Source: Anaerolineaceae bacterium
GTDB lineage: Bacteria > Chloroflexota > Anaerolineae > Promineifilales > Promineifilaceae
NCBI GenBank assembly: GCA_002699125.1
Contig: PABI01000049.1
Span: forward strand, 55,543 to 119,542
Direction of reading: 5' to 3'
DNA: 64,000 nt
Within the stretch, counting starts at the first letter, position 1; each line of letters starts with the position of its first letter. Below, piece by piece: positions 24,190-32,452 of this stretch. The notes under the pieces are model-generated. The model saw only the letters and a program-made list of their open reading frames with translations, was not told the origin of the DNA and searched no databases. Both the position numbers and the translations under genes were made by a program.

Positions 24190-26145
24190 TCACGTTGGTG
24201 CAGTCTGATTCTCAAAGCGCAGCATGGCTTCATCCAATTTATCGGGTGCGCCAAACAAGGTGACTTTGTCGCCCAGCTTTAGCTGGGTGTGTCCGTGGGA
24301 GACCAACGTCTGCTGGCCGCGGCGCACGGATAAAATCAGAACGTCCAGCGGCAGGCGCAGCTCGCGCAGCGTAATGCCGTCTAAAAGGGCGTTGCGCATC
24401 TCGATGTCCACAATTTCCTGCTGGTGTTCGCCACCCAGCAGCAGTGTCGATGAAGAAGGTGCCCGCACAAATTGTTCGAGCAGGGAGACAACGGCCGTAT
24501 CCGGTTCCACAATCAACGCGCCCAGCTCTTGCAGCGCCGGGTGCAGCTCCCGGTCGCGCGAATGCACCACCACCGTTTCCGTACCGAAATGTTGATAAAT
24601 CAGTTCACACACCTGCAAATTTTCTTCATCAGACAACATTAACACAAAGCTGTCTGCCTGGGCCGCTTCTAACGATTGCAGCGACGCCAGCGAAAAATCC
24701 GGCACCAGGCGTACGTCCAATGAATTTTCATCGAGCAGTGCCAGGCGCGTTTGCATGCGTTCATTGTCCAAAGCAGCCACACGCACCTGCCAATGATGCG
24801 CCTGAAGCTGCCGGGCCAGCGTCACCGACTGCGGCGTCAGGCCCAGCACAATAGCATCGCGCACGCCGTCGAAGGGGGCGGCCTCGGCCTGGACGCGCGA
24901 TTCGCCCATGCGGTTTAGCGCCATTTTAAACAGAATCGGCCCCACAATCTCGTTGAGCACCACCATGGCAATAATGGTGGTAGCAAAAGCATCGCCCCAG
25001 CCAGGGAACTCGACGGCTACTTCTTTGGCCAGACCCAGAGCGACGCCGGCCTGGGTGACAAACACCATCCATTTATGGCGATTGCTCTTGCTGGAATCGC
25101 CCGCCAGTGCGCCACCGCCAAAAGAGCCGATGAGAATAACAACCACGCGAATAACGGCCAGGGCCAGGGCAATGGGCCACACCTGAGCCAAAATGTCCAG
25201 CTTAAGCCCGGTGCCGACCAGCGTGAAGAAGGCCACGTACACAAACGGCCCGACATCGTGCAAAATCTCGGAGAATTCCAGGCGGCATTTGCTGTAATTG
25301 TTAATGATAAAGCTGCCGACCATGCAGATGAGCAGCGGCTCCAGCAAAATTTCTACCGGGAAGTTGTCGTGGGTGTAGTCACGCACCCAGCTGGAGAGCA
25401 GAAAGACGCCAAAGCCGAGGAGGAGGATAACGGCCGTTTTCACCCACAGCCGCCAGTGCCTATTCAACACCATCAGCAGCAGACGACTCAACAAATAGCC
25501 CAGGCCTATTGACAAGGCAATTTCTACCGCCAGCAGCAAAAGCAGCCCCAGGTTTACCGACACGCCCGTCAGTACCGCCCCGGCAATGTCGGCGCTGATG
25601 GCAAACAGCACAATGACTACCACGTCTGAGATCACCGTAACGCCCAGCGCCATTTGCGTGAACGGACCCCGGGAGCGCAGCTCGGTGATGAGGGCGATGG
25701 CCACCGAGGGTGAACGGGCCACCATAATCGTGCCGGCCATCAGGGCAATAACCACCTGGCCGCTCACGGGGAATTCCTGCATAAAGGGAATAAAATCGGC
25801 CAGTACAAACACAGCCAGCGTCCCGCCGACAATCGTCACAAAAACAATCGAGGCCGTGACCAGCCCAATGCTGCGCAGCCGTCCCCGAATTTCCGGTAGA
25901 TACAGTTCGCTGCCGGCGGCAAAGGCAATAAAGGCCAATGAAATTTCATCAATAAAGCGGAGGGATTCAATTTCTGCAACGGTGGCAAAGCCCAATATAA
26001 ACGGTCCGGCAATGAGGCCGGTAAACAAATAACCGCTAATTTTAGGAAGTCCGAGGTAAGAAAAAAGGCGCCCAATTTGCCAGGAGGCAAGCGCCATGAG
26101 GGCAAAGCTGGTAATTGTGAGGGGCAGTTCTTGCAATAGTTCCAT
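24190..26145 (-). CDS. CPA2 cation:proton antiporter with C-terminal TrkA-like domains (copy B)
   Basis: 651 residues from the ATG at 26143-26145; the longer frame begins at TTG. The layout is the same as copy A: exchanger domain (GLPKISGYLFTGLIAGPFIL, GTIMVARSPSVAIALITELR), then a TrkA-N-like part (AIVLGLTPQSVTLARQL) and a TrkA-C-like end (LRELRLPLDVLILSVRRG). The nucleotide loop is even less canonical than in copy A, with the glycines lost. The pair may work as a heteromer or cover different ions, by inference. Copies of ACGGCCGT at 24491 and 25430. Confidence 0.88.
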   Translation of the reverse strand: MELLQELPLTITSFALMALASWQIGRLFSYLGLPKISGYLFTGLIAGPFILGFATVAEIESLRFIDEISLAFIAFAAGSELYLPEIRGRLRSIGLVTASIVFVTIVGGTLAVFVLADFIPFMQEFPVSGQVVIALMAGTIMVARSPSVAIALITELRSRGPFTQMALGVTVISDVVVIVLFAISADIAGAVLTGVSVNLGLLLLLAVEIALSIGLGYLLSRLLLMVLNRHWRLWVKTAVILLLGFGVFLLSSWVRDYTHDNFPVEILLEPLLICMVGSFIINNYSKCRLEFSEILHDVGPFVYVAFFTLVGTGLKLDILAQVWPIALALAVIRVVVILIGSFGGGALAGDSSKSNRHKWMVFVTQAGVALGLAKEVAVEFPGWGDAFATTIIAMVVLNEIVGPILFKMALNRMGESRVQAEAAPFDGVRDAIVLGLTPQSVTLARQLQAHHWQVRVAALDNERMQTRLALLDENSLDVRLVPDFSLASLQSLEAAQADSFVLMLSDEENLQVCELIYQHFGTETVVVHSRDRELHPALQELGALIVEPDTAVVSLLEQFVRAPSSSTLLLGGEHQQEIVDIEMRNALLDGITLRELRLPLDVLILSVRRGQQTLVSHGHTQLKLGDKVTLFGAPDKLDEAMLRFENQTAPT

Positions 26146-26256
26146 AATGTTTGTAATGTGTCTTTCCAAGGCAGCATGACGATTGAATCTTCTTTACGTC
26201 CTGCTTTGCGTTTAATTGTTAGAAATGGGGAAGTGGGCTGTCGGTGGTGAAATGTT

Positions 26257-26637
26257 TTAACTTTCACCTAAATCTTGGCGGCGCGCTCGCAAAATAACCG
26301 AATCAAAACAGTTTTCCTGAAAATCTGTCTGGTCCCGAATCTGCTGATTTGTAAGCGATTGACCCCGTGGAACCAGCACAAGTTTATCATCATTATCGTT
26401 CAGGCGGTGAATAACGGCAATACATTCTCCCGTAAACTGCTGTAAAGGCTTGCTGATATTCAGGATGTACACATCTAAATCGTCGCCGTCCGGGGCGGGC
26501 ACGCCGGGCACATAACCATAGTTCACCGGGTAGGTAAAGCCCCAATCTGGATGCTGCGAATGCATGGGGCGGTCGATGACGGCCGTAACCATCTGTCCCA
26601 AAAACGAGGTTGCCATTGGATATTGTGATTTTGTCAT
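26257..26637 (-). CDS. Compact inorganic-pyrophosphatase-like protein
   Basis: 126 residues from the ATG at 26635-26637; upstream sequence is a repeat and not coding. The core YPVNYGYVPGVPAPDGDDLDVYIL matches the family I pyrophosphatase active-site region, with the aspartate triplet kept as DGDDLDVYI (the usual P/E after the second Asp is Asp). The N-terminal Lys/Glu-containing strand of the ~175-residue enzymes is missing, as in short homologues. Catalysis of PPi hydrolysis is plausible but not certain. It follows a minus-strand STAND gene across a repeat. Confidence 0.7.
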   Translation of the reverse strand: MTKSQYPMATSFLGQMVTAVIDRPMHSQHPDWGFTYPVNYGYVPGVPAPDGDDLDVYILNISKPLQQFTGECIAVIHRLNDNDDKLVLVPRGQSLTNQQIRDQTDFQENCFDSVILRARRQDLGES

Positions 26638-26647
26638 TGAACCCTCG

Positions 26648-26706
26648 GTAGGGGCGCACCCCCGTGTGCGCCCAAACAAGGGCAGACACGGGGGTCTGCC
26701 CCTACT
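26648..26706. repeat. TAGGGGCGCACCCCCG-type hairpin
   Basis: Arms GTAGGGGCGCACCCCCGTGT-like and its mirrored GGGCAGACACGGGGG / CTGCCCCTAC form a long imperfect palindrome between the pyrophosphatase start and the NACHT gene stop. It lies in the 5' leader of the pyrophosphatase gene. Confidence 0.75.
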
Positions 26707-26754
26707 CAAAATACAAACGGGGCGCGCAGCGTGACCAAAATGACGTTTCACGCC

Positions 26755-28629
26755 TCACATATCATTCTTGTTCGCTGTTTCCCTAAAATAATCCAACAGC
26801 AGCAGGTGCACAAACATATAGCCACCGCCCACCTTGCGCAGCAGGTTGCGCTCGGCAGCGTAATCCAAAAAGTGGATGTAGTCGGCCGGGGCCAATTGAT
26901 GTTCGCTTAACACGCGGTGCAGCCGCTTGTGCTGCAAGGCGGCCAACCCACCGTAAGCCAGCCCGGCAGAGATGCCCAAATAGAGGGAAATGCCCACGGC
27001 AAACGGCCAAAAGGTGGACGCGGCCAGCGGCAGGTTGACCCAGTTAGTGATGAGCCAGCCCAGGCCAAGAAATACGGCCGTTCCCACCCCGGTGATGATG
27101 CCAACAAGACGGCCGTTCTGCGCCGATCGCGTAAATCCCTGCCCTGGCGTGGTGCGCATCTTCATCTCGTCCCGCTCCAGCGCGTGGGCCACCGTCTGGC
27201 TGATCAGGCCGACCAGCGCCAGTAGAATCACCCAGCCGCCGGAGAGCGGCGGATCCAGGCCGCGCCCGGCCAGCCAGAGCAGCCCGCCCAGCAGGCCACC
27301 GCCAACCAGCCCCAGACCGCCGCCCAGCAGCGCCCGCAGCCAGCGCCAGTTCAACGTTTCCACCGTCTCAATGCGGAACCACGACACCCGCGCCCACACC
27401 AGCAGCAGGCGGAAAAACGCCAGCAGCCCACCGGCCACAAGCCCCGCGCCTAAACCGGCCAGCAAAGCGCGCCAATCGCTCATGAGCAGGCCAACCAATC
27501 CCGCCAGCAGCCCAACCAGCACAAAAACCCCGGCCAACTGGGTGCGCATGGTGCTAACAAACTGGCGCTGCTGCTCGCGCGGCAGCCAGTTGGGCTGCAA
27601 ATTCTCCAGAAAAAAGATCGTCTGGTTAAACTGGGACATCTTCTGCGCCAGCCAGCCCAGCCATTGCACGGTTTGTTCCGGCTCGTAAATTGATTCGCCG
27701 CCACGATAGCGCACCATGCGCTCCACGTAGACGTCAAAGAGCAGCGTGCGACCCATTTTGCGGTTGCCCAGCGACAGGGCCACGTCTTCCGGCATACGGT
27801 AGTAGGCCAGGGTCATCATGCTGAGCATGAGGGGGGATTCGGCCAGTTCACGCAAGGTCTGGTCGGTTTGCAGTGCGGCGCGCAGCCCGGCCAGGCGCGG
27901 CCCCATGCTGCCCAGGTATTGGTCAATCTGCTCCAATGACAACGGCTGGAGCACAATCGCCTGGGCCAGGTTGAGTCGGGTGGCCAGCGCCTCGTAATCT
28001 TTCAGGCGGCAGGTGACCACGGTGGGCAGGGTGAGGTAGCGCTGGCGAAACTGGTTAATCGCCTGGGCGCAATCTACGCGGTGATCCTGCTCTACTTCGT
28101 CCAGGCCGTCCAGCAGGGGGAGCAGTTCGCCGTTTTTGAGCCACAGCTGCCCCAGGCGGCGCGGCACCTCGTACCGGTTGGCCAGCTCGTTGACCATCCA
28201 GTCGCCCAAGGGGATGTTGTTGGCCCAGCTGGCCAGGCTAAACACGACGGGAATGGGGTGACGGCCGTCCATCTGCGCCCGTAACAATAAATCACTCACC
28301 AACTGCAAGAGAATCGTCGTTTTGCCCGCGCCCGGCTCGCCCATGATGAGCAGCGTGCCTTCGGCCTCATCGTACACCTTGGTGATATTGGTGCCCAGGG
28401 GCAGGGGGGTGTCGAACACTTCGTCGGGCAGCAGGTTGTCCGGCTGGTGGTAATCGGCCGTCACGCGGCTGGCCACGGCGTTGGTGCGATAGGTCATCGC
28501 CAAATCAATCAGCTCAGCCCCGTGCAGCGACTCTTGCAGGACGCCGACGAGCCAATACGTTTTCACCCGCTGGAGCATGACCTGGCGGTTGTGGTTTATT
28601 TGAACTTCCATCCTGCTTAACCGCCGCAT
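26755..28629 (-). CDS. NACHT NTPase with membrane-spanning C-terminus
   Basis: 624 residues. The N-terminal ~90 residues ([29 protein letters not shown]) precede a NACHT domain in many bacterial proteins. The Walker A is GEPGAGKTT (97-105). Walker B is [11 protein letters not shown] (about 169-179). TCRLKDYE is the sensor region. [15 protein letters not shown] is a NACHT-specific later motif. From about residue 355 to 575 there are several hydrophobic segments, so the C-terminal part is probably membrane-embedded. The start overlaps the stop of the upstream STAND gene; ATG at 28611 is an alternative. With that partner it forms a candidate sensor/effector pair. Confidence 0.85.
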   Translation of the reverse strand: MRRLSRMEVQINHNRQVMLQRVKTYWLVGVLQESLHGAELIDLAMTYRTNAVASRVTADYHQPDNLLPDEVFDTPLPLGTNITKVYDEAEGTLLIMGEPGAGKTTILLQLVSDLLLRAQMDGRHPIPVVFSLASWANNIPLGDWMVNELANRYEVPRRLGQLWLKNGELLPLLDGLDEVEQDHRVDCAQAINQFRQRYLTLPTVVTCRLKDYEALATRLNLAQAIVLQPLSLEQIDQYLGSMGPRLAGLRAALQTDQTLRELAESPLMLSMMTLAYYRMPEDVALSLGNRKMGRTLLFDVYVERMVRYRGGESIYEPEQTVQWLGWLAQKMSQFNQTIFFLENLQPNWLPREQQRQFVSTMRTQLAGVFVLVGLLAGLVGLLMSDWRALLAGLGAGLVAGGLLAFFRLLLVWARVSWFRIETVETLNWRWLRALLGGGLGLVGGGLLGGLLWLAGRGLDPPLSGGWVILLALVGLISQTVAHALERDEMKMRTTPGQGFTRSAQNGRLVGIITGVGTAVFLGLGWLITNWVNLPLAASTFWPFAVGISLYLGISAGLAYGGLAALQHKRLHRVLSEHQLAPADYIHFLDYAAERNLLRKVGGGYMFVHLLLLDYFRETANKNDM

Positions 28630-30821
28630 TCCTTAAGCGCAGCCAGTGCATCTTCCAAATTATCTGGTTGGCGCAGGCGGGTAAAAATAGTGACGGAGCG
28701 GCGGGCATGTGGCAGCCCTTCTTGCGGCCGTCCCTGACGCGCCAGTGCTTTGGAAAGAAAGCGATAACAATTTCCAATTGCCTCTTGCCGCCCCAATTTT
28801 TTCGACAAAGGCAATGCCTCTCGCGCCAGTGCTTCTGCCGTTGCCCATTCTTTGCGTTGCAGTGCAAGCTCAGCTAGATTGACTATACGAGTAACAATTA
28901 ATTCACTTCTGTTGAGTTTCTTAGCTATTCGCAGAGACTCGCGGTAATCGCGCTCTGCGTCAGCGTATTCTCCTTGCTTCCGTTCCACATCGGCCAAGTC
29001 GTTCAATGCAATGGCCACATCCTCACTTTCCGGTGCGAAGGCTCTATGCAGACCAAGGGCTTCCCGATAAGCTTCAATTGCCGCCGCATAATTTTCCTCT
29101 AATTCATGTCCCACTCCGCGCAGGTGGATGGCCACGGATTTCTCCCGCGCACCAGTCCGCGAGGTCATTTCCCAATAGTCGATACAGCGGCTGGCGCAGG
29201 TAAGCGTTTCGGTTGCTTGCCTGCGCAACTGATATATCCAGCCTGCCTCATACACTCGCCAACCTGCCTCGTAAAAATCCCCGACGGCCAGCGCCTGCGC
29301 TTCCGCCTGCTGGCTGAGGGCAAGCCATTCATCCCAACGGCCGGAGAAATCAAGGAATTGCCCGAGCGCAACACACATCGTTTGCAGATGGTCGTTATCG
29401 CCGTTGCTTTGCGTCAACAGCGGCAGGGCGGCGGCAATTGTCGGCCATTCCATTTCCAGCTTTGGGAAGCGGTCATATTTCCGGTAGCCGTTAGCCAGGG
29501 CTAGGGCATAGGCGCGATCGGTCAAACGGTCGCCCGTCTGCGTCACTGCTTCTGGCCGCTTGCGCCGCAAAAAGGTGGCGGCCAATGGGGGCAGCAAAAA
29601 GTTTTCCAGGGCCGCATCCCCCACCAGCAGGGCGCGGTCGGCTAAATCTTCCAGTGCAGTTCGGGCCGCCATCTCAACCATCCCGGCTACCTCCGCTATC
29701 CATTCCACTTTGGCGGGCTGGTCAAAATGGACCAGCGCTGCCAGGACGCTTGTTTCGTTCTCGGTAAAGGTGTCCAGTAAATCGCCAAAAATATATTCCA
29801 GCGGGTCGTTGCCTTTGGGCGCTTTTTCTAAAAAGGCGCGGGCGTCGTCTACGGTGCGATTTTGGCTGCCCGGTCGACCCAACTGCCCCGCCAGCCAGCG
29901 GATGAGCAGCGGGTTGCCGTTGGTTATTTCGTACAGCTTTTCCCGTTCTTCATCGGGGGTGCGGCGCAAGCGGTTGTTGTTTTTGGCCAGTTCGGCCATC
30001 AGCGCCAGCGCCTCGTCGCGCCCCAGCCGGTCCAGGCGGATGGCGCGGGCGTCAATATCATCGCGGCGGCGGCTGGTGACAATTGCCTTGCAGCTCAGGG
30101 GCAGGCGGGAGAGGAATTGGTACAGGCGGCCCCGTTCTTCTTCGGGGAAGGTTTCCAGATTGTCAATAATGAGCAGGACGCGGGCGTTGGTTAACGCGCG
30201 GCGCATCGTGTTGGCCCGCTCATTGGGGGGAATCTTGGCCAAATTTGGTTCGCCCAGTTCATGGGCCAGTTCGGCCAGCAGGGCCATGTAGTTGGGCAGC
30301 ATGAAATCTTCCAGCTTGCGCTCCCCCTTGGAGGTCAGCTCGCGCGCTTTGGCGGAGAGGAAAATTTTGCGATCAAAGTCGGCGTCGGGGGCCAGGTGTC
30401 CGGCGCGTACGGCCAGGGCGGTTTTGCCAATGCCGCCGGGGCCGTCGATCAAGGCACCCCAGGTGCGCGCCTCCGGCGAAATCGCTTGGGCAATGCTGGC
30501 CAGTTCCTTTTCCCGGCCAAAGAAGTAGGGCTGGGGCGGCAGGGTGGAGTGGCTGCTGCCAACCTGGGGCACATCCAACTGGCTGGCGTACAAATTATAT
30601 TGATATTCATTTTTTTCTTTGACGTAATCGAGGAGATCGGGAATACGGCCGTGTCTGTTCGCCCTATCCAATATCTTTTCAATCATCTGCCCTTTGCTCA
30701 TTCCCACGGCAAAGTTCTCTTTTACCTCAGGGAACCGTTCAAGAGCGAGCGTTTGAATGCCCTCATCGTTAAACGCGTCTGTCAGTAGTTGGCGTACTAT
30801 GGCTAAGTCGTAAGCCATCAT
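28617..30821 (-). CDS. STAND ATPase: N-terminal adaptor-like domain, NB-ARC, TPR
   Basis: 734 residues. Residues 5-80 are a small helical domain ([40 protein letters not shown]) resembling effector-associated, Death-like domains used to recruit effectors. [11 protein letters not shown] leads into NB-ARC with Walker [10 protein letters not shown] (about 126-134) and Walker [20 protein letters not shown] and [13 protein letters not shown] follow. From about residue 440 on there are TPR-like helices with A/Y spacing. A GGAGGG site precedes the first two ATGs. It is followed by the NACHT gene with an overlap. Almost no ACGGCCGT (only 30645 at the 5' end). Confidence 0.85.
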   Translation of the reverse strand: MMAYDLAIVRQLLTDAFNDEGIQTLALERFPEVKENFAVGMSKGQMIEKILDRANRHGRIPDLLDYVKEKNEYQYNLYASQLDVPQVGSSHSTLPPQPYFFGREKELASIAQAISPEARTWGALIDGPGGIGKTALAVRAGHLAPDADFDRKIFLSAKARELTSKGERKLEDFMLPNYMALLAELAHELGEPNLAKIPPNERANTMRRALTNARVLLIIDNLETFPEEERGRLYQFLSRLPLSCKAIVTSRRRDDIDARAIRLDRLGRDEALALMAELAKNNNRLRRTPDEEREKLYEITNGNPLLIRWLAGQLGRPGSQNRTVDDARAFLEKAPKGNDPLEYIFGDLLDTFTENETSVLAALVHFDQPAKVEWIAEVAGMVEMAARTALEDLADRALLVGDAALENFLLPPLAATFLRRKRPEAVTQTGDRLTDRAYALALANGYRKYDRFPKLEMEWPTIAAALPLLTQSNGDNDHLQTMCVALGQFLDFSGRWDEWLALSQQAEAQALAVGDFYEAGWRVYEAGWIYQLRRQATETLTCASRCIDYWEMTSRTGAREKSVAIHLRGVGHELEENYAAAIEAYREALGLHRAFAPESEDVAIALNDLADVERKQGEYADAERDYRESLRIAKKLNRSELIVTRIVNLAELALQRKEWATAEALAREALPLSKKLGRQEAIGNCYRFLSKALARQGRPQEGLPHARRSVTIFTRLRQPDNLEDALAALKECGG

Positions 30822-30888
30822 CCCTCCATGAAAATGTCCAAACGAAATACATTATCGAAACGATAATATGAATAAATCAATGAAGCCT

Positions 30889-30948
30889 GAGCTTGTCGAA
30901 GGCTGGCCTAAATCGCCAGCGGTGTCGGGCTTCGACAGGCTCAGCCCT
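30889..30948. repeat. GCCTGAGCTTGTCGAAGG-type hairpin
   Basis: Arms GCCTGAGCTTGTCGAAGG and CTTCGACAGGCTCAGCC around a short spacer, in the gap between the NB-ARC gene start and the amidohydrolase stop. A fragment of the same family (CTTCGACTTCGCTCAGCACA) lies in frame inside the 16S methyltransferase gene. Confidence 0.85.
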
Positions 30949-30984
30949 CGTCTTAAGAGTGCGAAAGTCTTATTTATCAATGCA

Positions 30985-32229
30985 TTAGAGCATATTCTTG
31001 TGAATACGGCCGTCCTTAACCACCAGCCGAATATTATCCACATCCTCCAAACTGCGAATGTCTGCCACCGGGTCGGTTTGGCTGACGATGACGTCGGCCA
31101 ACTTGCCCGCTTCTAGCGTGCCGACCGTGTCCTGCCAGCCCAGGCATTCGGCGGCCGTTTTGGTGGTGGCCACAATGCTGTCCATCGGCGACAGGCCCAC
31201 GCTGCACATCAGTCCCAGCTCACGCAGGTTGGTGCCGTGTTTCATCACCCCGGCATCCGTGCCCATGGCGATGTTGACCCCGGCTTTAAACGCCCTGCCG
31301 ATGTTTTCGCTGTGAATCTCAATTACCTCGCGCGATTTACGCACGCCCCATTCCGGCATGTTGCCGCCTGCTTCGGCCTGTTCCAGCACGGCCAGCGGAG
31401 CCAGCAGCGTGGGCACCAAAAAGGTGCCCCGTTCCAGCATCAGCTCAATGGCTTCATCATCCACGTAAATGCCGTGTTCGATGGAATGGATGCCGGCGCG
31501 CACCGCGTTTTTGATGCCTTCAGCGCCTTGTGCGTGGGCCATCACCTTCACGCCGCGCCGGTAAGCCGCTTCCTGCACCATCACTTCCAGCTCTTCCGGG
31601 CTGAACTGGGTAAATTCGGGATGGTCGGTGGGGCTGAGGACGCCGCCGGTGGAGCACACCTTGATGACTTCGGCCCCGGCGCGCAATATTTCGCGCACCT
31701 TGCGGCGCACTTCCGCCACACCGTCGCACAAACCGCTAGGCCGGCCCGGCGTTGCGGGAATGAGGCCAAAGTCCAGGCCGGAGGGCAGCCAACTATCGCC
31801 GTGCCCGCCGGTGATGGTGAGGACGGAGATGCTGATTTGCATCCGCGGCCCTTCGATGAGACCCTGCTCGACGGCCTGCTTCATGCCTAAATCGACGCCG
31901 CCGGCGTCACGCACGGAGGTGATGCCCGCTTCCAGGGTGCGGCGCATCGGACCAATCGCTTTGTAGTAGTTGAGGGAGAATGGGGTGTTCATCTGTTCAA
32001 CAAAGTTGACGCCATCGAACATGAAGTGAACGTGCGTGTCGATGAGACCGGGCAGGATGTGGCCGCCTTTGGCGTCGATCATTTGGACGTCGCTGTCGGG
32101 CAGGCGCATGTCGCTTTTGTGGCCAACTTGCTGAATTTTATTGTCGCGAATGAGGACCGCGCCGTTTTTTAGGGGGGAACGGCCGTTGCCATCAATCACG
32201 GTACCGTTGTGGATGAGGACATAAGACAT
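30985..32229 (-). CDS. Metal-dependent amidohydrolase (prolidase/imidazolonepropionase-like)
   Basis: 414 residues. Metal ligands appear in the expected order: HILPGLIDTHVHFMF (HxH), EVIKVCSTGG (candidate carboxylated Lys), KVMAHAQGAEGI, SIEHGIYVDD and IAMGTDAGVM (final Asp). This is the amidohydrolase 1 branch that includes Xaa-Pro dipeptidases and related hydrolases. The C-terminus (GTLEAGKLADVIV) is the typical beta-sandwich return. No signal peptide is seen, so it is cytoplasmic. Substrate unknown. It stands between an intergenic hairpin and another repeat, 223 bases downstream of the SLC13 operon. Confidence 0.88.
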   Translation of the reverse strand: MSYVLIHNGTVIDGNGRSPLKNGAVLIRDNKIQQVGHKSDMRLPDSDVQMIDAKGGHILPGLIDTHVHFMFDGVNFVEQMNTPFSLNYYKAIGPMRRTLEAGITSVRDAGGVDLGMKQAVEQGLIEGPRMQISISVLTITGGHGDSWLPSGLDFGLIPATPGRPSGLCDGVAEVRRKVREILRAGAEVIKVCSTGGVLSPTDHPEFTQFSPEELEVMVQEAAYRRGVKVMAHAQGAEGIKNAVRAGIHSIEHGIYVDDEAIELMLERGTFLVPTLLAPLAVLEQAEAGGNMPEWGVRKSREVIEIHSENIGRAFKAGVNIAMGTDAGVMKHGTNLRELGLMCSVGLSPMDSIVATTKTAAECLGWQDTVGTLEAGKLADVIVSQTDPVADIRSLEDVDNIRLVVKDGRIHKNML

Positions 32230-32294
32230 GGGAACTCTCCAGTATGCTTGTTTGGTTGTGCTGCTTTGTTTTTGTTATTGAGATTTTGCCAATT

Positions 32295-32374
32295 GTCATT
32301 CTGAGTGAAGCGAGGAATCTTTTGACGGTGGGTACATAAGGATTCCTCACTGCGTTCGGAATGACAGTGGTAAC
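32295..32374. repeat. GTCATTCTGAGxGAAGCGA-type inverted repeat
   Basis: Arms GTCATTCTGAGTGAAGCGAG-AATC and GATTCCTCACTGCGTTCGGAATGAC form a long imperfect hairpin in a 223-bp gap. A degraded relative lies at 38778-38905. The rest of the gap holds nothing recognisable. Confidence 0.8.
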
Positions 32375-32452
32375 TGTTTGTGGTTGCCGGAATTGACCAG
32401 GAAAGTTTACCGGATGTTGGGGGGCAGGGCTACAGCAAACTATTAATTACCT

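Noticed and set aside
29560..30291. 243-codon Ser/Arg-rich plus-strand frame
   Set aside because: Shadow of the NB-ARC gene; composition SRRRS-type without domain.
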